Below, piece after piece: positions 24,528 to 32,317 of a DNA stretch of 38,715 nucleotides. Under the pieces are notes generated by a model that saw only the letters and a program-made list of their open reading frames with translations, was not told the DNA's origin and did no database searches. Origin of the DNA: Ktedonobacterales bacterium (lineage in GTDB: Bacteria; Chloroflexota; Ktedonobacteria; Ktedonobacterales; JADMIN01). Position 1 is the first letter of the stretch, and every line of letters begins with the position of its first letter. The position numbers and the translations under genes are program-made. The DNA lies in contig JAICVS010000026.1 in NCBI GenBank assembly GCA_025935195.1, positions 1-38,715 on the forward strand. The letters run 5' to 3'.

Positions 24528-24809
24528 CTACGCTCCGGAGGGATGCCGGGAGCTCACCATCGAATCAGGGTAGATGATCTGGATGGCATCCGGGTCACCG
24601 ATTTCGGCGAACCACACACGCCGCCCGCCCAATTCGAGCATACGCAGGGTGCCTTCGGCTTGCAGCTCGTTTGGCTCGACCAGCAAGACGCGCTCACCAT
24701 CCGTGAGATCGGCCAGCGTCGGCGCGTGTTCGTCGCCAAGAAACACGCCAACGCCCATATCCGCGGCTGGTTTCTCCAGGGGCCACAAAGCGGTTTCAAT
24801 CGTGCGCAC
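24528..24809 (-). CDS. Unrecognised 93-residue protein
   Basis: Small acidic protein with no family that I recognise. It appears globular: VFLGDEHAPTLADLTDGERV, then VLLVEPNELQAEGTLRML and RVWFAEIGDPDAIQIIYPDS suggest alternating strands and helices. The start is the GTG at 24809 with GGAGGAG about 9 bases upstream. It follows the 144-residue gene by 47 bases on the same strand and is probably co-transcribed with it, ending at the terminator near 24335. Confidence 0.65.
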   Translation of the reverse strand: MRTIETALWPLEKPAADMGVGVFLGDEHAPTLADLTDGERVLLVEPNELQAEGTLRMLELGGRRVWFAEIGDPDAIQIIYPDSMVSSRHPSGA

Positions 24810-24856
24810 GGGCTGGCTCCTCCGCCGATCCAGATGGCCGCACAGGGCAGTTACGG

Positions 24857-25291
24857 CTATTGCTGCTGATAGGGATTATCTACGACGGTCATGGCACGAA
24901 TCAAGGCATCCAGCGCGTCGTCACGTAACATGACCTCCATCACGCCGCTGCGTGCCACGACCAGTGTGTGATGGTCGGGATAACCCGCCACAGGGGTGAT
25001 GTACAGCACCAACTCACAGCCGACCGTCGCAAGTTCGCCGATAAGGCGCTGCACGATCGCAACACTGAGTTTGGGATTGCGATAGGAGCCTTCACGCGCC
25101 AGCTCATCGAGAGATGCGCCGGAGCGAAAGAGGCAGGACAGCCCGGCGCGCACGTCGGGATAATGCACATTCGGGCGGGCATACTGCGCTTTGAGGCCGC
25201 TGCGCGCGGCCGGATGGGCCATGTCGCCACCCCGCACCACGATCTCAGAGAGGATGCTCACCCGCCGCAGATCGACCGTCGGAGTTGGCAT
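24857..25291 (-). CDS. Unrecognised 144-residue protein
   Basis: No family recognised. The sequence is soluble and globular with predicted helices around LDELAREGSYRNPKLSVAIV and IVQRLIGELATVGCELVLYI. The latter part, with strands ending in HTLVVARSGVMEVML, could be an alpha/beta domain. The ATG at 25291 has AAGGAAG 7 bases upstream. It is the first gene of a leftward pair and starts 54 bases from the second 116-bp repeat. That repeat also lies upstream of the leftward MetE-like gene, so it may supply a leftward regulatory element. Confidence 0.65.
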   Translation of the reverse strand: MPTPTVDLRRVSILSEIVVRGGDMAHPAARSGLKAQYARPNVHYPDVRAGLSCLFRSGASLDELAREGSYRNPKLSVAIVQRLIGELATVGCELVLYITPVAGYPDHHTLVVARSGVMEVMLRDDALDALIRAMTVVDNPYQQQ

Positions 25292-25345
25292 GGGTGATCT
25301 TCCTTACTGCCGATGCTTCATGGCGACCAGCAGTCAACGACGGAT

Positions 25346-25461
25346 CCCGCCACAGTTCAGCCAGCCGGCGGAAGGCCGATCCCATCCTGTCCTGTCCTGT
25401 CGTATCACGACGCACAGGCACAGGGACATTGACGCATCGCTGGCCGCGCGCTGTCCAGTCG
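25346..25461. repeat. 116-bp perfect direct repeat, copy 2
   Basis: Identical to 20833-20948. Here the repeat is followed after only 14 bases by the promoter of the second small membrane protein gene. At copy 1 the corresponding promoter is displaced by about 2.6 kb of tcmP-radical SAM DNA. Confidence 0.95.
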
Positions 25462-25475
25462 CCAGGCCGTGCCGC

Positions 25476-25504
25476 TTGCCGCGTGGCCGCTTCTCCCCTA
25501 TACT
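25476..25504 (+). promoter_or_regulatory. Promoter of the second small membrane protein gene
   Basis: TTGCCG (25476-25481) and TATACT (25499-25504) with a 17-base spacer that is nearly identical to that of copy 1 at 23601-23629. Confidence 0.72.
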
Positions 25505-25543
25505 GCTCGCGCGGGGATGGGTGAGTGTGGAGGGAAGGAGCGA

Positions 25544-26149
25544 ATGGTGAAAAGGCTGCACTACGATGGGCGCGCGTTTGCGTTAGGTGTGGTCGGCGGC
25601 GCCGCTTTGCTCGCCACGATGGCGGGTGAATACTTGATGCACAATCCCGCGCAAGCGCAAGACTTTCGCAACTGCCCTGACCTTGACTGTCTCAATAAAA
25701 CCGGGACGCTCGTCCTCCTCCCGTATCCGGCCACAGCCGTCGTGTTGCCCGACGGGTCCACGCTCAACATCACGCTCTATCAAGTCATCGTGCTTGCCCT
25801 TGGCGCTTTGATCTTCGCCAGCGCGCTTGCCTGTGCGAAGCGAACGACGCTTGCCCGCCGGATTGTGCCCGCCGTCGCCGCTGTGCTTCTGGCGCTCACG
25901 CTCATGTTCTTCCGCACACAGGCGCCCGTTGAACAGATTGTCACAGGTCTTCCGTCGTGTAATGTGCAAGGCGTTTGCAGCGATCATCAGCAACCGAGAA
26001 TTATACCGTACCAACCGAATCCCGCACTCGTTCCCGGCACTCCTCCGTTCATTGATTCGTTCTGGTACATGGTGCCTGCCGCCGCGCTCGGCCTGCTCAC
26101 GACAGGCATCGCACTTCTGCCTGCGGGGAGACGACCGGCAGTATCGTGA
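25544..26149 (+). CDS. Small exported membrane protein, copy 2
   Basis: A 201-residue paralogue of the protein at 23671. The N-terminal segment LGVVGGAALLATMAGEYLMH and the following NPAQAQD are identical between the two, as are long parts of the second and fourth helices. The outer loops differ but keep Cys pairs (CPDLDC and CNVQGVC), which suggests that disulfide-bonded loops are the functional part under diversification. The ATG at 25544 follows GGAGGGAAGGAG. Function unknown; the cell location would be the membrane with exposed loops. Confidence 0.8.
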   Translation: MVKRLHYDGRAFALGVVGGAALLATMAGEYLMHNPAQAQDFRNCPDLDCLNKTGTLVLLPYPATAVVLPDGSTLNITLYQVIVLALGALIFASALACAKRTTLARRIVPAVAAVLLALTLMFFRTQAPVEQIVTGLPSCNVQGVCSDHQQPRIIPYQPNPALVPGTPPFIDSFWYMVPAAALGLLTTGIALLPAGRRPAVS

Positions 26150-26150
26150 C

Positions 26151-26185
26151 GCGAATGTCCTCGGCGCGGATGGCGACACGCAAAC
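26151..26185. repeat. 35-bp perfect repeat downstream of membrane gene 2
   Basis: Second copy of the sequence at 24281-24315. It is followed by a hairpin (CTCC at 26216-26219 with GGAG at 26228-26231) and TTTGTCTTT, a likely terminator for this gene. Confidence 0.9.
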
Positions 26186-26210
26186 CCACAATTCAGGCCA
26201 ACAAAAGTCC

Positions 26211-26244
26211 GCCATCTCCGCCATCTTGGAGCGGCTTTGTCTTT
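26211..26244 (+). terminator. Probable terminator of membrane protein gene 2
   Basis: GCC..CTCC (26211-26219) pairs with GGAG.GGC (26228-26235), followed by TTTGTCTTT. The stem is interrupted and the T-tract imperfect, so strength is uncertain. Confidence 0.45.
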
Positions 26245-26254
26245 GGTGACAACT

Positions 26255-26274
26255 CTCCCGCTTAAAAGCGGGAG
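26255..26274 (-). repeat. Right-end hairpin of a decayed IS200/IS605-type element
   Basis: A perfect palindromic hairpin, CTCCCGCT-TAAA-AGCGGGAG, lies 4 bases past the stop codon of the TnpB remnant. This position and sequence type are typical of the right end of IS605-group elements, where the 3' part of the TnpB guide RNA (omega RNA) is also formed. The hairpin is intact although the protein is not. Confidence 0.65.
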
Positions 26275-26277
26275 CTT

Positions 26278-26556
26278 CTAGGCCGCGGCGAGAGACTGTT
26301 GTCCCAGTCTCAAAATATTCCTGGCGGCATTGCGGTCCCGGCCCAACACCAGACCGCACGACGGGCAGTGATACGTCCGCTCGGAGAGGGAGAGCTTCTG
26401 GCGATGCCCACACCGCGAGCTATCTTGCGACGTATACGCCGGGTCGATCGCGACAGACTGACGACCGGCCCATGCTGCCTTGTCCGCCAGCAGATGGTTC
26501 CACAGCTAGCGGCACTCCGCCAACTGCCGATTGAGGAGCCGCTGCTGTTCCTTCTA
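26278..26556 (-). pseudogene. tnpB: TnpB (IS200/IS605 family) remnant with internal deletion
   Basis: Read leftward, one frame gives EQQRLLNRQLAECR, a stop, LWNHLLADKAAW, then VAIDPAYTSQDSSRCGHRQK, SLSERTYHCPSCGLVLGRD and RNAARNILRLGQQSLAAA before the final stop. The first part matches the N-terminus of TnpB and the second its C-terminal zinc finger and tail; the RuvC-like nuclease core of some 300 residues is gone. One or two in-frame stops are present, and the first zinc-finger Cys of the usual TSQDCSxCG is Ser. The remnant is inactive. It lies between the duplicated membrane gene and the CAP-domain gene, with the element's right-end hairpin preserved. Confidence 0.85.
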
Positions 26557-26717
26557 TGACTGATGCGCGGATTCTTGCGGACCGCCAACTGGTGGCCTAC
26601 TTGGGGGATGCGCGTGGCGCCGTGTCACGCCGGGGCGTACCATGCGGCGAAGTGTTTGACGGGGCGAGGGTGCGGGCGGTGGAGATAGGTCGCGAGCTGC
26701 CAGAAGGAGCGAGGCCG

Positions 26718-27410
26718 TTGGATCGCGGGCGATTGACCTCTGTGGTGTACGCTGCCGTGAAATCGCGCGGCGGGCTGATCGGCGCGGTGGCCGCGCTCTG
26801 CGTCGCGCTGACGGTGAGCGGCCTGATCCTCGCGCTCGGCGGCGGCGCGGATAGCGCGGGCGCGCTGCCCAACCTCGCGGCGCGCGCCGCTCGCGTACAG
26901 CAGACGGCGCAGGTGGAACACGCCGGCTCCAACTCGCCGACGCGGACGCCGGATGGCGGCGCACCAGCGCAAACGGCGAACGGCTGCGCGATCACGCGCG
27001 ACCAGACGGATGCCGAACAGTACGTCCTCACGTTGCTGAACGGGCATCGTGCGCGGACGGGCGCCGCGCCGCTGGCGCTCAGCCCCGCGCTCACGACTGG
27101 CGCGCGCCAGCATTCCTGCGACATGTACCTGCACCACCTGCTCTCGCATGCCAGCAGCGACGGCACATCCCCACTCGTGCGCATCCAGGCGTCCGGCCTG
27201 GCTTTTCATACGTGGGGTGAGAACATCGGCACGGCCAGCGGCCAGGGGCTGATCGGCGGTGTCAGCGCCAACGACGCGGCGATGATCGCGGAGCCGGTGG
27301 TCTGCTGCGACCACGCCTGGAACATCCTCAACGCGGCCCACACGGAGGTCGGCATCGGCATTTTGTATGTGGCCGGCACGGAATGGATGACCGAGGACTT
27401 CATCGGCTGA
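26718..27410 (+). CDS. Exported CAP-domain (SCP/PR-1-like) protein
   Basis: The N-terminus has a hydrophobic signal anchor (LIGAVAALCVALTVSGLILA), then a Ser/Thr/Pro-rich linker, then a CAP domain of about 130 residues: YVLTLLNGHRARTGAAPL, LTTGARQHSCDMYLHHLLSH (His and Glu-type cavity residues), FHTWGENIGTA, and AHTEVGIGILYV. The fold is found in secreted proteins of many bacteria; the enzymatic role is unsettled. I prefer the TTG at 26718 because AAGGAG lies 8 bases upstream. The frame stays open back to an ATG at 26556, but the extra 54 residues look unlike a coding start and border the transposon remnant. Confidence 0.82.
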   Translation: MDRGRLTSVVYAAVKSRGGLIGAVAALCVALTVSGLILALGGGADSAGALPNLAARAARVQQTAQVEHAGSNSPTRTPDGGAPAQTANGCAITRDQTDAEQYVLTLLNGHRARTGAAPLALSPALTTGARQHSCDMYLHHLLSHASSDGTSPLVRIQASGLAFHTWGENIGTASGQGLIGGVSANDAAMIAEPVVCCDHAWNILNAAHTEVGIGILYVAGTEWMTEDFIG

Positions 27411-27600
27411 GGGATGGCGTGGATGGCGCGATAGGAAAAGCGCCGTTTCGCGTCTAGCGCCGACATCGGCGCCGCTCCTGTTCGCAGGTACAGGAAGTCA
27501 TTGCCCTTCCGTCCGTGGCCGCGCCGGGCGCGGCGCTGTACGCTTCACAGTGCGGCGGCGTTGTACCACTGGCCGCGACACGCGATAGGGGGAGGGAGCG

Positions 27601-28275
27601 ATGGACGCGAATATCGAGCGTATCATGCGGCTGATCGGGCTGGCGACGGGTGATGAGAAGCACGAGCCAAGCGCCTTCTCGACGCTGGATGTGCTCTGGG
27701 TGCTGTATGACCGCGTGCTGCGCTACGATGCGGCCAATCCACGCTGGGAGGGGCGTGACCGCTTCCTGTTGAGCAAGGGGCATGGGCCGCTGGCCTTCTA
27801 CGCGATCCTGGCCGATAAGGGCTTCTTCCCGGCCGACGAGCTACGGCGCTTCATGACGTGGGAAGGCATTCTGGGCGGCCACCCGGATCGCAATCAGGTG
27901 CCGGGCGTGGAGGTCTCTACTGGCTCGCTGGGGCATGGCCTGCCGATGGCGGCCGGCGTGGCGCTGGCGCTGCGCGCGAAGCACAGCGACCGCCGCGTCT
28001 TCGCGCTGGTCGGCGATGGCGAGTGCAACGAGGGGAGCATCTGGGAGGCGATCCTGCTGGCGGGGGCGAAACATCTGAGCAACCTGAGCTGTATCGTGGT
28101 GAACAATCACTCCAGTGGCCTGGACCTGGGCGATCTCGCCGCCAAATTCGCCGCGTTCGGCTGGTCCGCCGCCACGGTGAACGGGCGCGACCACGACGCG
28201 ATCTATGCGGCGCTAACGCACACGGAGCAGGATCGGCCGTCCGTCGTCGTGGCTCAGATCGCGCGAGCTGGGTAG
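27601..28275 (+). CDS. Transketolase N-terminal subunit
   Basis: Thiamine-diphosphate-binding half of a split transketolase. The 224 residues include DRFLLSKGHGPLAFYAILA, GSLGHGLPMAAGVALALR and the thiamine-pyrophosphate motif GDGECNEGSIWEA...VVNNHSSG. It transfers two-carbon units between sugar phosphates when paired with the downstream subunit. It is shorter than usual: the C-terminal segment with the GKGVSFME-type motif found in other small transketolase subunits is absent, and the protein ends at VVVAQIARAG. The ATG has GGGAGGG upstream. The partner gene starts 32 bases after its stop. Confidence 0.92.
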   Translation: MDANIERIMRLIGLATGDEKHEPSAFSTLDVLWVLYDRVLRYDAANPRWEGRDRFLLSKGHGPLAFYAILADKGFFPADELRRFMTWEGILGGHPDRNQVPGVEVSTGSLGHGLPMAAGVALALRAKHSDRRVFALVGDGECNEGSIWEAILLAGAKHLSNLSCIVVNNHSSGLDLGDLAAKFAAFGWSAATVNGRDHDAIYAALTHTEQDRPSVVVAQIARAG

Positions 28276-28307
28276 GTCGTGTTGGAGACATCAGAGGAGG
28301 GCGCAGG

Positions 28308-29249
28308 ATGGACATAAAGCCTGAAAAGACGGAAGTGACGGCGACAACATCCGCGATAGAACCGGCCATGCGCGAGCAATTCGCGCGCACCGTCGAGAAT
28401 ATGATGGCGCGCGACGAGCGGGTGGCGCTGCTGCTGGCCGAGATCAGCGTCTCGCTGTTCAAGCGGGCGCTGCGCGATTTCCCGGAGCGCGTGGTCAACG
28501 TCGGCATCATGGAGCAAACGCTGGTGAGCGCGGCGGCCGGCTTCGCGCTGGAGGGCTTCATCCCCGTGCTGCATTCGATTGCGCCGTTTCTGGTAGAGCG
28601 GCCGTTCGAGCAGATCAAAGACGACTTCTGCTATCAGAATCTGCCCGGCAACTTCGTCAGCAATGGCGCGTCCTACGACTACAGCGAAGAGGGCATGACG
28701 CATCACGGCTTCGCCGACGTGCCGGTGTTGCGCAGCTTGCCCGGCATGCGCATCGTCGTGCCGGGTGCCCCGGCCGAGCTTGACACGCTCTTCCGCGCGG
28801 TCTATGGCGACGGTGGCCGCACCTATTTCCGCACGAGCGTGAAGCGCAACCGTGAGGAGCGTCCCGTGCGCTTCGGCGCGCTGGATGTGGTGCGCGAGGG
28901 CAGCCGCGCCGCGGTGGTCGCCGTGGGGCCGATGTTGGATGCGACGCTGGCGGCTGCCGGCGATCTGGATGTCAGCGTGCTGTATTGCACGACGGTCGCG
29001 CCGTTCGATGGCGAGACGTTGCGAGCGCACGCGACGGCCGGCAAGGTGGCGCTGGTCGAGCCGTATGAGGCTGGCGCGCTCGTGCCTGATGTCGTGGCGG
29101 CGCTGGCGCCGCGCCCGGCGCGTGTGGAGGCAATCGGCGTGCCACGCGCCGTGCTCTCGCGCTACGGTACACCGGAGCAGCACGACGAGGCGCTCGGCCT
29201 CACGCCGTCCGGCATCCGCGCGCGCATCACGCGGCTGCTGGACGAGTGA
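28308..29249 (+). CDS. Transketolase C-terminal subunit
   Basis: The 313-residue second half of the split transketolase, containing the pyrimidine-binding domain and the C-terminal domain. Seen: ERVVNVGIMEQTLVSAAAGFALEG with the catalytic Glu of the pyrimidine-binding site, SYDYSEEGMTHHGFADVPVL, and the C-terminal VALVEPYEAGALVPDV. The ATG at 28308 has AGGAGGG about 7 bases upstream. Paired genes of this type occur both in the pentose phosphate pathway and in dedicated pathways for unusual sugars (for example apulose phosphate transketolase); the sequence does not decide which. Confidence 0.93.
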   Translation: MDIKPEKTEVTATTSAIEPAMREQFARTVENMMARDERVALLLAEISVSLFKRALRDFPERVVNVGIMEQTLVSAAAGFALEGFIPVLHSIAPFLVERPFEQIKDDFCYQNLPGNFVSNGASYDYSEEGMTHHGFADVPVLRSLPGMRIVVPGAPAELDTLFRAVYGDGGRTYFRTSVKRNREERPVRFGALDVVREGSRAAVVAVGPMLDATLAAAGDLDVSVLYCTTVAPFDGETLRAHATAGKVALVEPYEAGALVPDVVAALAPRPARVEAIGVPRAVLSRYGTPEQHDEALGLTPSGIRARITRLLDE

Positions 29250-29375
29250 GCGGCTCGCCGGCCGCGCGCGTGGCTTGCGGCTGTGCGGCGCGGCATGCGA
29301 TGCTGAGATCGCGTCTTTGAGGGCGCGGAGGGATGCGAGCGATGCCACGCCGTCGGTGGCGGGAGGGATTCAGTG

Positions 29376-29696
29376 ATGGACGTGAGCCTGGATGCGATCA
29401 CGGTCAGGAATAACGAGGAGGCGCAGCGCTACGAGGCCGAGGTCGCCGGCCAGCTGGCGATTACCCAGTATCAGCGCGCCGGCGATAGCATCATCTTCAC
29501 GCATACGGAGGTGCCGGCGGCGCTCGAAGGCCACGGCATCGCGGCGAAGCTGGCGCGCATGGCGCTCGACGACGCGGCGGCCCACGGCCTCACCGTGGTG
29601 CCGCTCTGCCCCTACGTCGCCAGCTACATCCGCCGGCACCAGGAATATCTGCCGCTGGTGGATCCAGCGTATCGCCAGAAATTGACGCGCGGCTGA
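29376..29696 (+). CDS. Small GNAT-fold acetyltransferase-like protein
   Basis: A 106-residue protein of the short GNAT family related to YidJ/GATA-type 'N-acetyltransferase-CG' domains. It has the core ITQYQRAGDSIIFTHTEVP, the acetyl-CoA loop ALEGHGIAAKLARMALDDA, and VVPLCPYVASYIRRHQEY with the conserved Cys near the C-terminus, which is typical of the family. Substrate unknown. The ATG at 29376 has GGGAGGG upstream; a GTG one codon earlier is possible. It follows the transketolase subunits by about 125 bases on the same strand. Confidence 0.88.
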   Translation: MDVSLDAITVRNNEEAQRYEAEVAGQLAITQYQRAGDSIIFTHTEVPAALEGHGIAAKLARMALDDAAAHGLTVVPLCPYVASYIRRHQEYLPLVDPAYRQKLTRG

Positions 29697-29711
29697 TGCC
29701 AGCTGCCATCT

Positions 29712-29745
29712 CTCTTCTCATAAGAAGAGGGGTGAGGACTTCACC
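29712..29745. terminator. Two small hairpins between convergent genes
   Basis: CTCTTCT-CATA-AGAAGAG (29712-29729) is followed by GGTGA-GGACT-TCACC (29731-29745), just after the GNAT gene and just before the stop of the leftward DUF4139 gene. They probably act together as a terminator; neither has a clear T-tract. Confidence 0.5.
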
Positions 29746-29747
29746 GC

Positions 29748-31379
29748 TCAGGGCAGGCCGGTGAGGGTGAGGTCGCCCGGCGACTCGACGACGAAGCGCC
29801 ACTCGACACGGCGCACCTCGTTCGGCGCGAGCTGCGTCTCCCAGGTGAGCTGATCCAGCCGCGTGCGCTCGGTCGGCTGCGGGCGGATGTCCAGCACCTT
29901 CAGCTTGACCTTCTCATTGCGCGGCACCGGCAGGCGATCTTTCAGGATGACGCGCTGCGGCGAGCTGGTGCGGTTGCCCAGTGTGACACGGTAGCCGATG
30001 GTGATGCGACGGATTCCCGCCTGGAGCAGGCTGCCGCGGTCGGTGTCGCGCTCGACCAGCTCGCGCTTGACCGTTACGTTGTCGTCCACCCCCAGGTAGA
30101 GCTTGAGATCAGCGTTCTCGGCGGTCAGATCCAGGCGTGTCGCGCCGACGTACTCATCGCCTTCCGCGCCCGCGTGAAAGACGTGCAGCGCGCCCGGCAG
30201 CAGCACGCGCCCGGTGGTGTTCGCCGCCAGCGCGCGCAGGTGCGCGCCGGGCGCGACGGACGGCATGGCGGCGTACTCGAAGCGGCAGGGCAGATCGTCC
30301 TCGCCGGTGCCCAGCGTATGCGGCTGCCCATCCGAGGGCACATCCGTGCCGCCGGGCAGCCGGTAGACCTGCGCCACGCCTGAGCGCTCCACCTCGGCGC
30401 CGGCGACCGCCATCTCCTCCTCGACATCTATCGTGTCATACGCACGATACGCATGGACCTCCCCGTCGCTGGCGCTGCTCGCCGCCATCGGCGCCCGCAT
30501 CGCGCGCCGCGCCATGACGGCCCCCATCGCGGGCGGCGGCGCCGCCGGATGGACGACATCCACGTACCATGGGTCCGGTTCGTCGGGCAGCGTGACGGCG
30601 GCGGCGGGCTGCGCGGTCGAGAGTGCCAGCGCGACACCCCTCCAATCCTCGCCGGTGCGCTGGCTCACAAGCGCCTGCTGCGTCAGCCGCACGGTGAAGG
30701 CGGTGGTGTCTACACGCGCATCGTAGCGCGGCTGCCACGACGCGCCGTACACCAAATACGCGAGCCGCACTTCCACACGGCCGCCCGCTGGCGTCTCGAT
30801 GCGCACGTCGGCGGCGATGCGATCCGGTCGCTGGCGGTTGCCCAGCTCGGCCAGCTCGCGCTCGCGCGCCGCCTGCTCCCGTTGCAGCTCCTCGCGCCGC
30901 GTCTCCAACTCCAGCTTGGCGGCGGCGAGCCGCTCGGACTCACCGGCGGCGTAGGTGAAGGCGGCGCCGGCATCTTCGGGTCGCGCGCTCTCGCCGAGGA
31001 TGCCACGCGCGGCCAGTCGCGCCGATTGCAGGCCGAGCGCGCGCAGCCAGTCGCGCTGCTGCTCGATGATGCCCTGCCGCTCGCTGATCAGCGCGATCTC
31101 ACGCCGCAGGCGGGCGATCTCGTCGCGCAGACGGCGCGCGTCCTCCTCCGGTGGCGCCGGATGGATCTCGGCCACCTGCTCGATGCCGAGAATGCGCGTG
31201 CCCGCCGGTCCGGTGCCAGTCGCGCGCAGCGAATCGCGCAGCACGGTCTGCGGCAGGCCGGAGATGCGCAGTGTATGCTCGCCGGCCGTCTCGAGCGTGG
31301 CCGCGCCGCGCCGTGTGACCAGCGCGCGCTCGGGATAGACCGTAACCGACTCGATAACTGTGTCCAGATTGAGAGCCAT
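29748..31379 (-). CDS. DUF4139 / mucoidy-inhibitor MuiA-like protein
   Basis: A 543-residue protein with the two-part plan of the MuiA/DUF4140-DUF4139 family. The N-terminal part starts VIESVTVYPERALVTRRG and LRISGLPQTVLRDSLRATG. A long coiled coil of about 120 residues follows (ARRLRDEIARLRREIALISE onwards). The C-terminal DUF4139 part has YLVYGASWQPRYDARVDT, SQRTGEDWRGVALALSTAQP and, near the end, RRVEWRFVVESPGDLTLTGLP. The cellular role is unknown in most bacteria; exopolysaccharide control was reported for MuiA. No signal peptide is seen. The ATG at 31379 has GGAGGGG upstream. A long in-frame extension upstream is not coding-like. Confidence 0.88.
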   Translation of the reverse strand: MALNLDTVIESVTVYPERALVTRRGAATLETAGEHTLRISGLPQTVLRDSLRATGTGPAGTRILGIEQVAEIHPAPPEEDARRLRDEIARLRREIALISERQGIIEQQRDWLRALGLQSARLAARGILGESARPEDAGAAFTYAAGESERLAAAKLELETRREELQREQAARERELAELGNRQRPDRIAADVRIETPAGGRVEVRLAYLVYGASWQPRYDARVDTTAFTVRLTQQALVSQRTGEDWRGVALALSTAQPAAAVTLPDEPDPWYVDVVHPAAPPPAMGAVMARRAMRAPMAASSASDGEVHAYRAYDTIDVEEEMAVAGAEVERSGVAQVYRLPGGTDVPSDGQPHTLGTGEDDLPCRFEYAAMPSVAPGAHLRALAANTTGRVLLPGALHVFHAGAEGDEYVGATRLDLTAENADLKLYLGVDDNVTVKRELVERDTDRGSLLQAGIRRITIGYRVTLGNRTSSPQRVILKDRLPVPRNEKVKLKVLDIRPQPTERTRLDQLTWETQLAPNEVRRVEWRFVVESPGDLTLTGLP

Positions 31380-31589
31380 TGCTTCCCCTCCCTCACGTTC
31401 GCATGCGGGAAGTATACGGATGGATTGGAGATGAGGTTCTGCTCTGGATGTACCAGACCCTCCCACACATCCCGCTCTCCCGTCACGATTGACGTGCCTC
31501 GCCCGCCATGGCGACATCGGCGCGGTATACTGACCGAGGAGACACGCGCAACGCCGCGCGCCGCATCGCCGCCAGGGGAGGCACACTGA

Positions 31590-32048
31590 ATGGACGACAT
31601 CTACCGCCAGTACATCCTGGAGCACTATCGCGAGCCGCACAACCACGGCACGCTCGACCAGCCCGACATCCACGCCGCCGATACCAATCCGCTTTGTGGC
31701 GACCGCGTGGCGATTGATCTGAAGGTGCGGGACGGACGGGTGAGCGAGGTGCGCTTCAATGGGCGCGGCTGCGCGATCAGCCAGGCGTCGGCCTCGATGC
31801 TGACCGACCGTATCGAAGGCGCGACGATGGATGAGCTGAAGGCCATCTCGCCACAGGAGGTGCTGGAGATGCTGGGAGTGGAGATCGGCCCGGCGCGGCA
31901 GCGCTGCGCGCTGCTCTCGCTGCGTGTGCTGCATCAGGGCGTCGGCGGCCCCTACACCGGCCGCATGGACGACGATCTCGATGACAGCGACGGCGATGGG
32001 ACCGGCGCCGCACGCGGGCTGGCCGAGCGCGACCGCACAGGATTATAG
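31590..32048 (+). CDS. IscU/SufU-type iron-sulfur cluster scaffold
   Basis: Scaffold on which Fe-S clusters are built from a desulfurase-delivered sulfur. The 152 residues carry all four ligands: NPLCGDRV (C36, D38), GRGCAISQAS (C61) and RQRCALLSLRVL (C106). The Cys spacing is closer to IscU than to Bacillus SufU, which has an insertion between Cys 2 and 3; yet the usual LPPVK chaperone site is absent (IGPARQR instead). The last 25 residues are acidic and probably disordered. No sufC/B/D/S gene is in view. The ATG has AGGGGAGG upstream, and a TATACT box lies about 60 bases before it. Confidence 0.92.
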   Translation: MDDIYRQYILEHYREPHNHGTLDQPDIHAADTNPLCGDRVAIDLKVRDGRVSEVRFNGRGCAISQASASMLTDRIEGATMDELKAISPQEVLEMLGVEIGPARQRCALLSLRVLHQGVGGPYTGRMDDDLDDSDGDGTGAARGLAERDRTGL

Positions 32049-32077
32049 GGGCCATATACTGATGCAGAGCACCTATC

Positions 32078-32317
32078 TTACGCGCGATTGTACGCCTTGA
32101 GAAACTCGTCGCGCGGAATCCGCGCCTGCGTGCAGATTGTCCGCAGTGTCGATCCCTTGATTTGTGGATGGTTCGGTAGTGTCAGCGGTGTCTGTGAGCC
32201 GTCCGGGTTATCTTGCACCATCGCGATATGCTGCTGCTCGCGGACAACACGGAACCCCAACGATTCCAGCGCCCGGATGACCCGCGCCTTCGGCGCATCA
32301 ACGGGGAACTTTGGCAT
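32078..32317 (-). CDS. hicA: HicA family toxin
   Basis: A 79-residue HicA-type mRNA interferase with the double-stranded-RNA-binding-like fold: ALESLGFRVVREQQHIAMVQ contains the catalytic His region, followed by LTLPNHPQIKGSTLRTICTQ. HicA toxins cleave mRNA and are neutralised by HicB. Its ATG overlaps the stop of the upstream hicB by four bases (ATGA). The antitoxin-first order is the reverse of the common hicAB order. Confidence 0.92.
   Translation of the reverse strand: MPKFPVDAPKARVIRALESLGFRVVREQQHIAMVQDNPDGSQTPLTLPNHPQIKGSTLRTICTQARIPRDEFLKAYNRA

Noticed and set aside
26556..26717. Extra N-terminal 54 codons for the CAP-domain gene
   Set aside because: No ribosome-binding site at the ATG, composition unlike the rest, and a good site lies before the TTG at 26718; retained only as an alternative.
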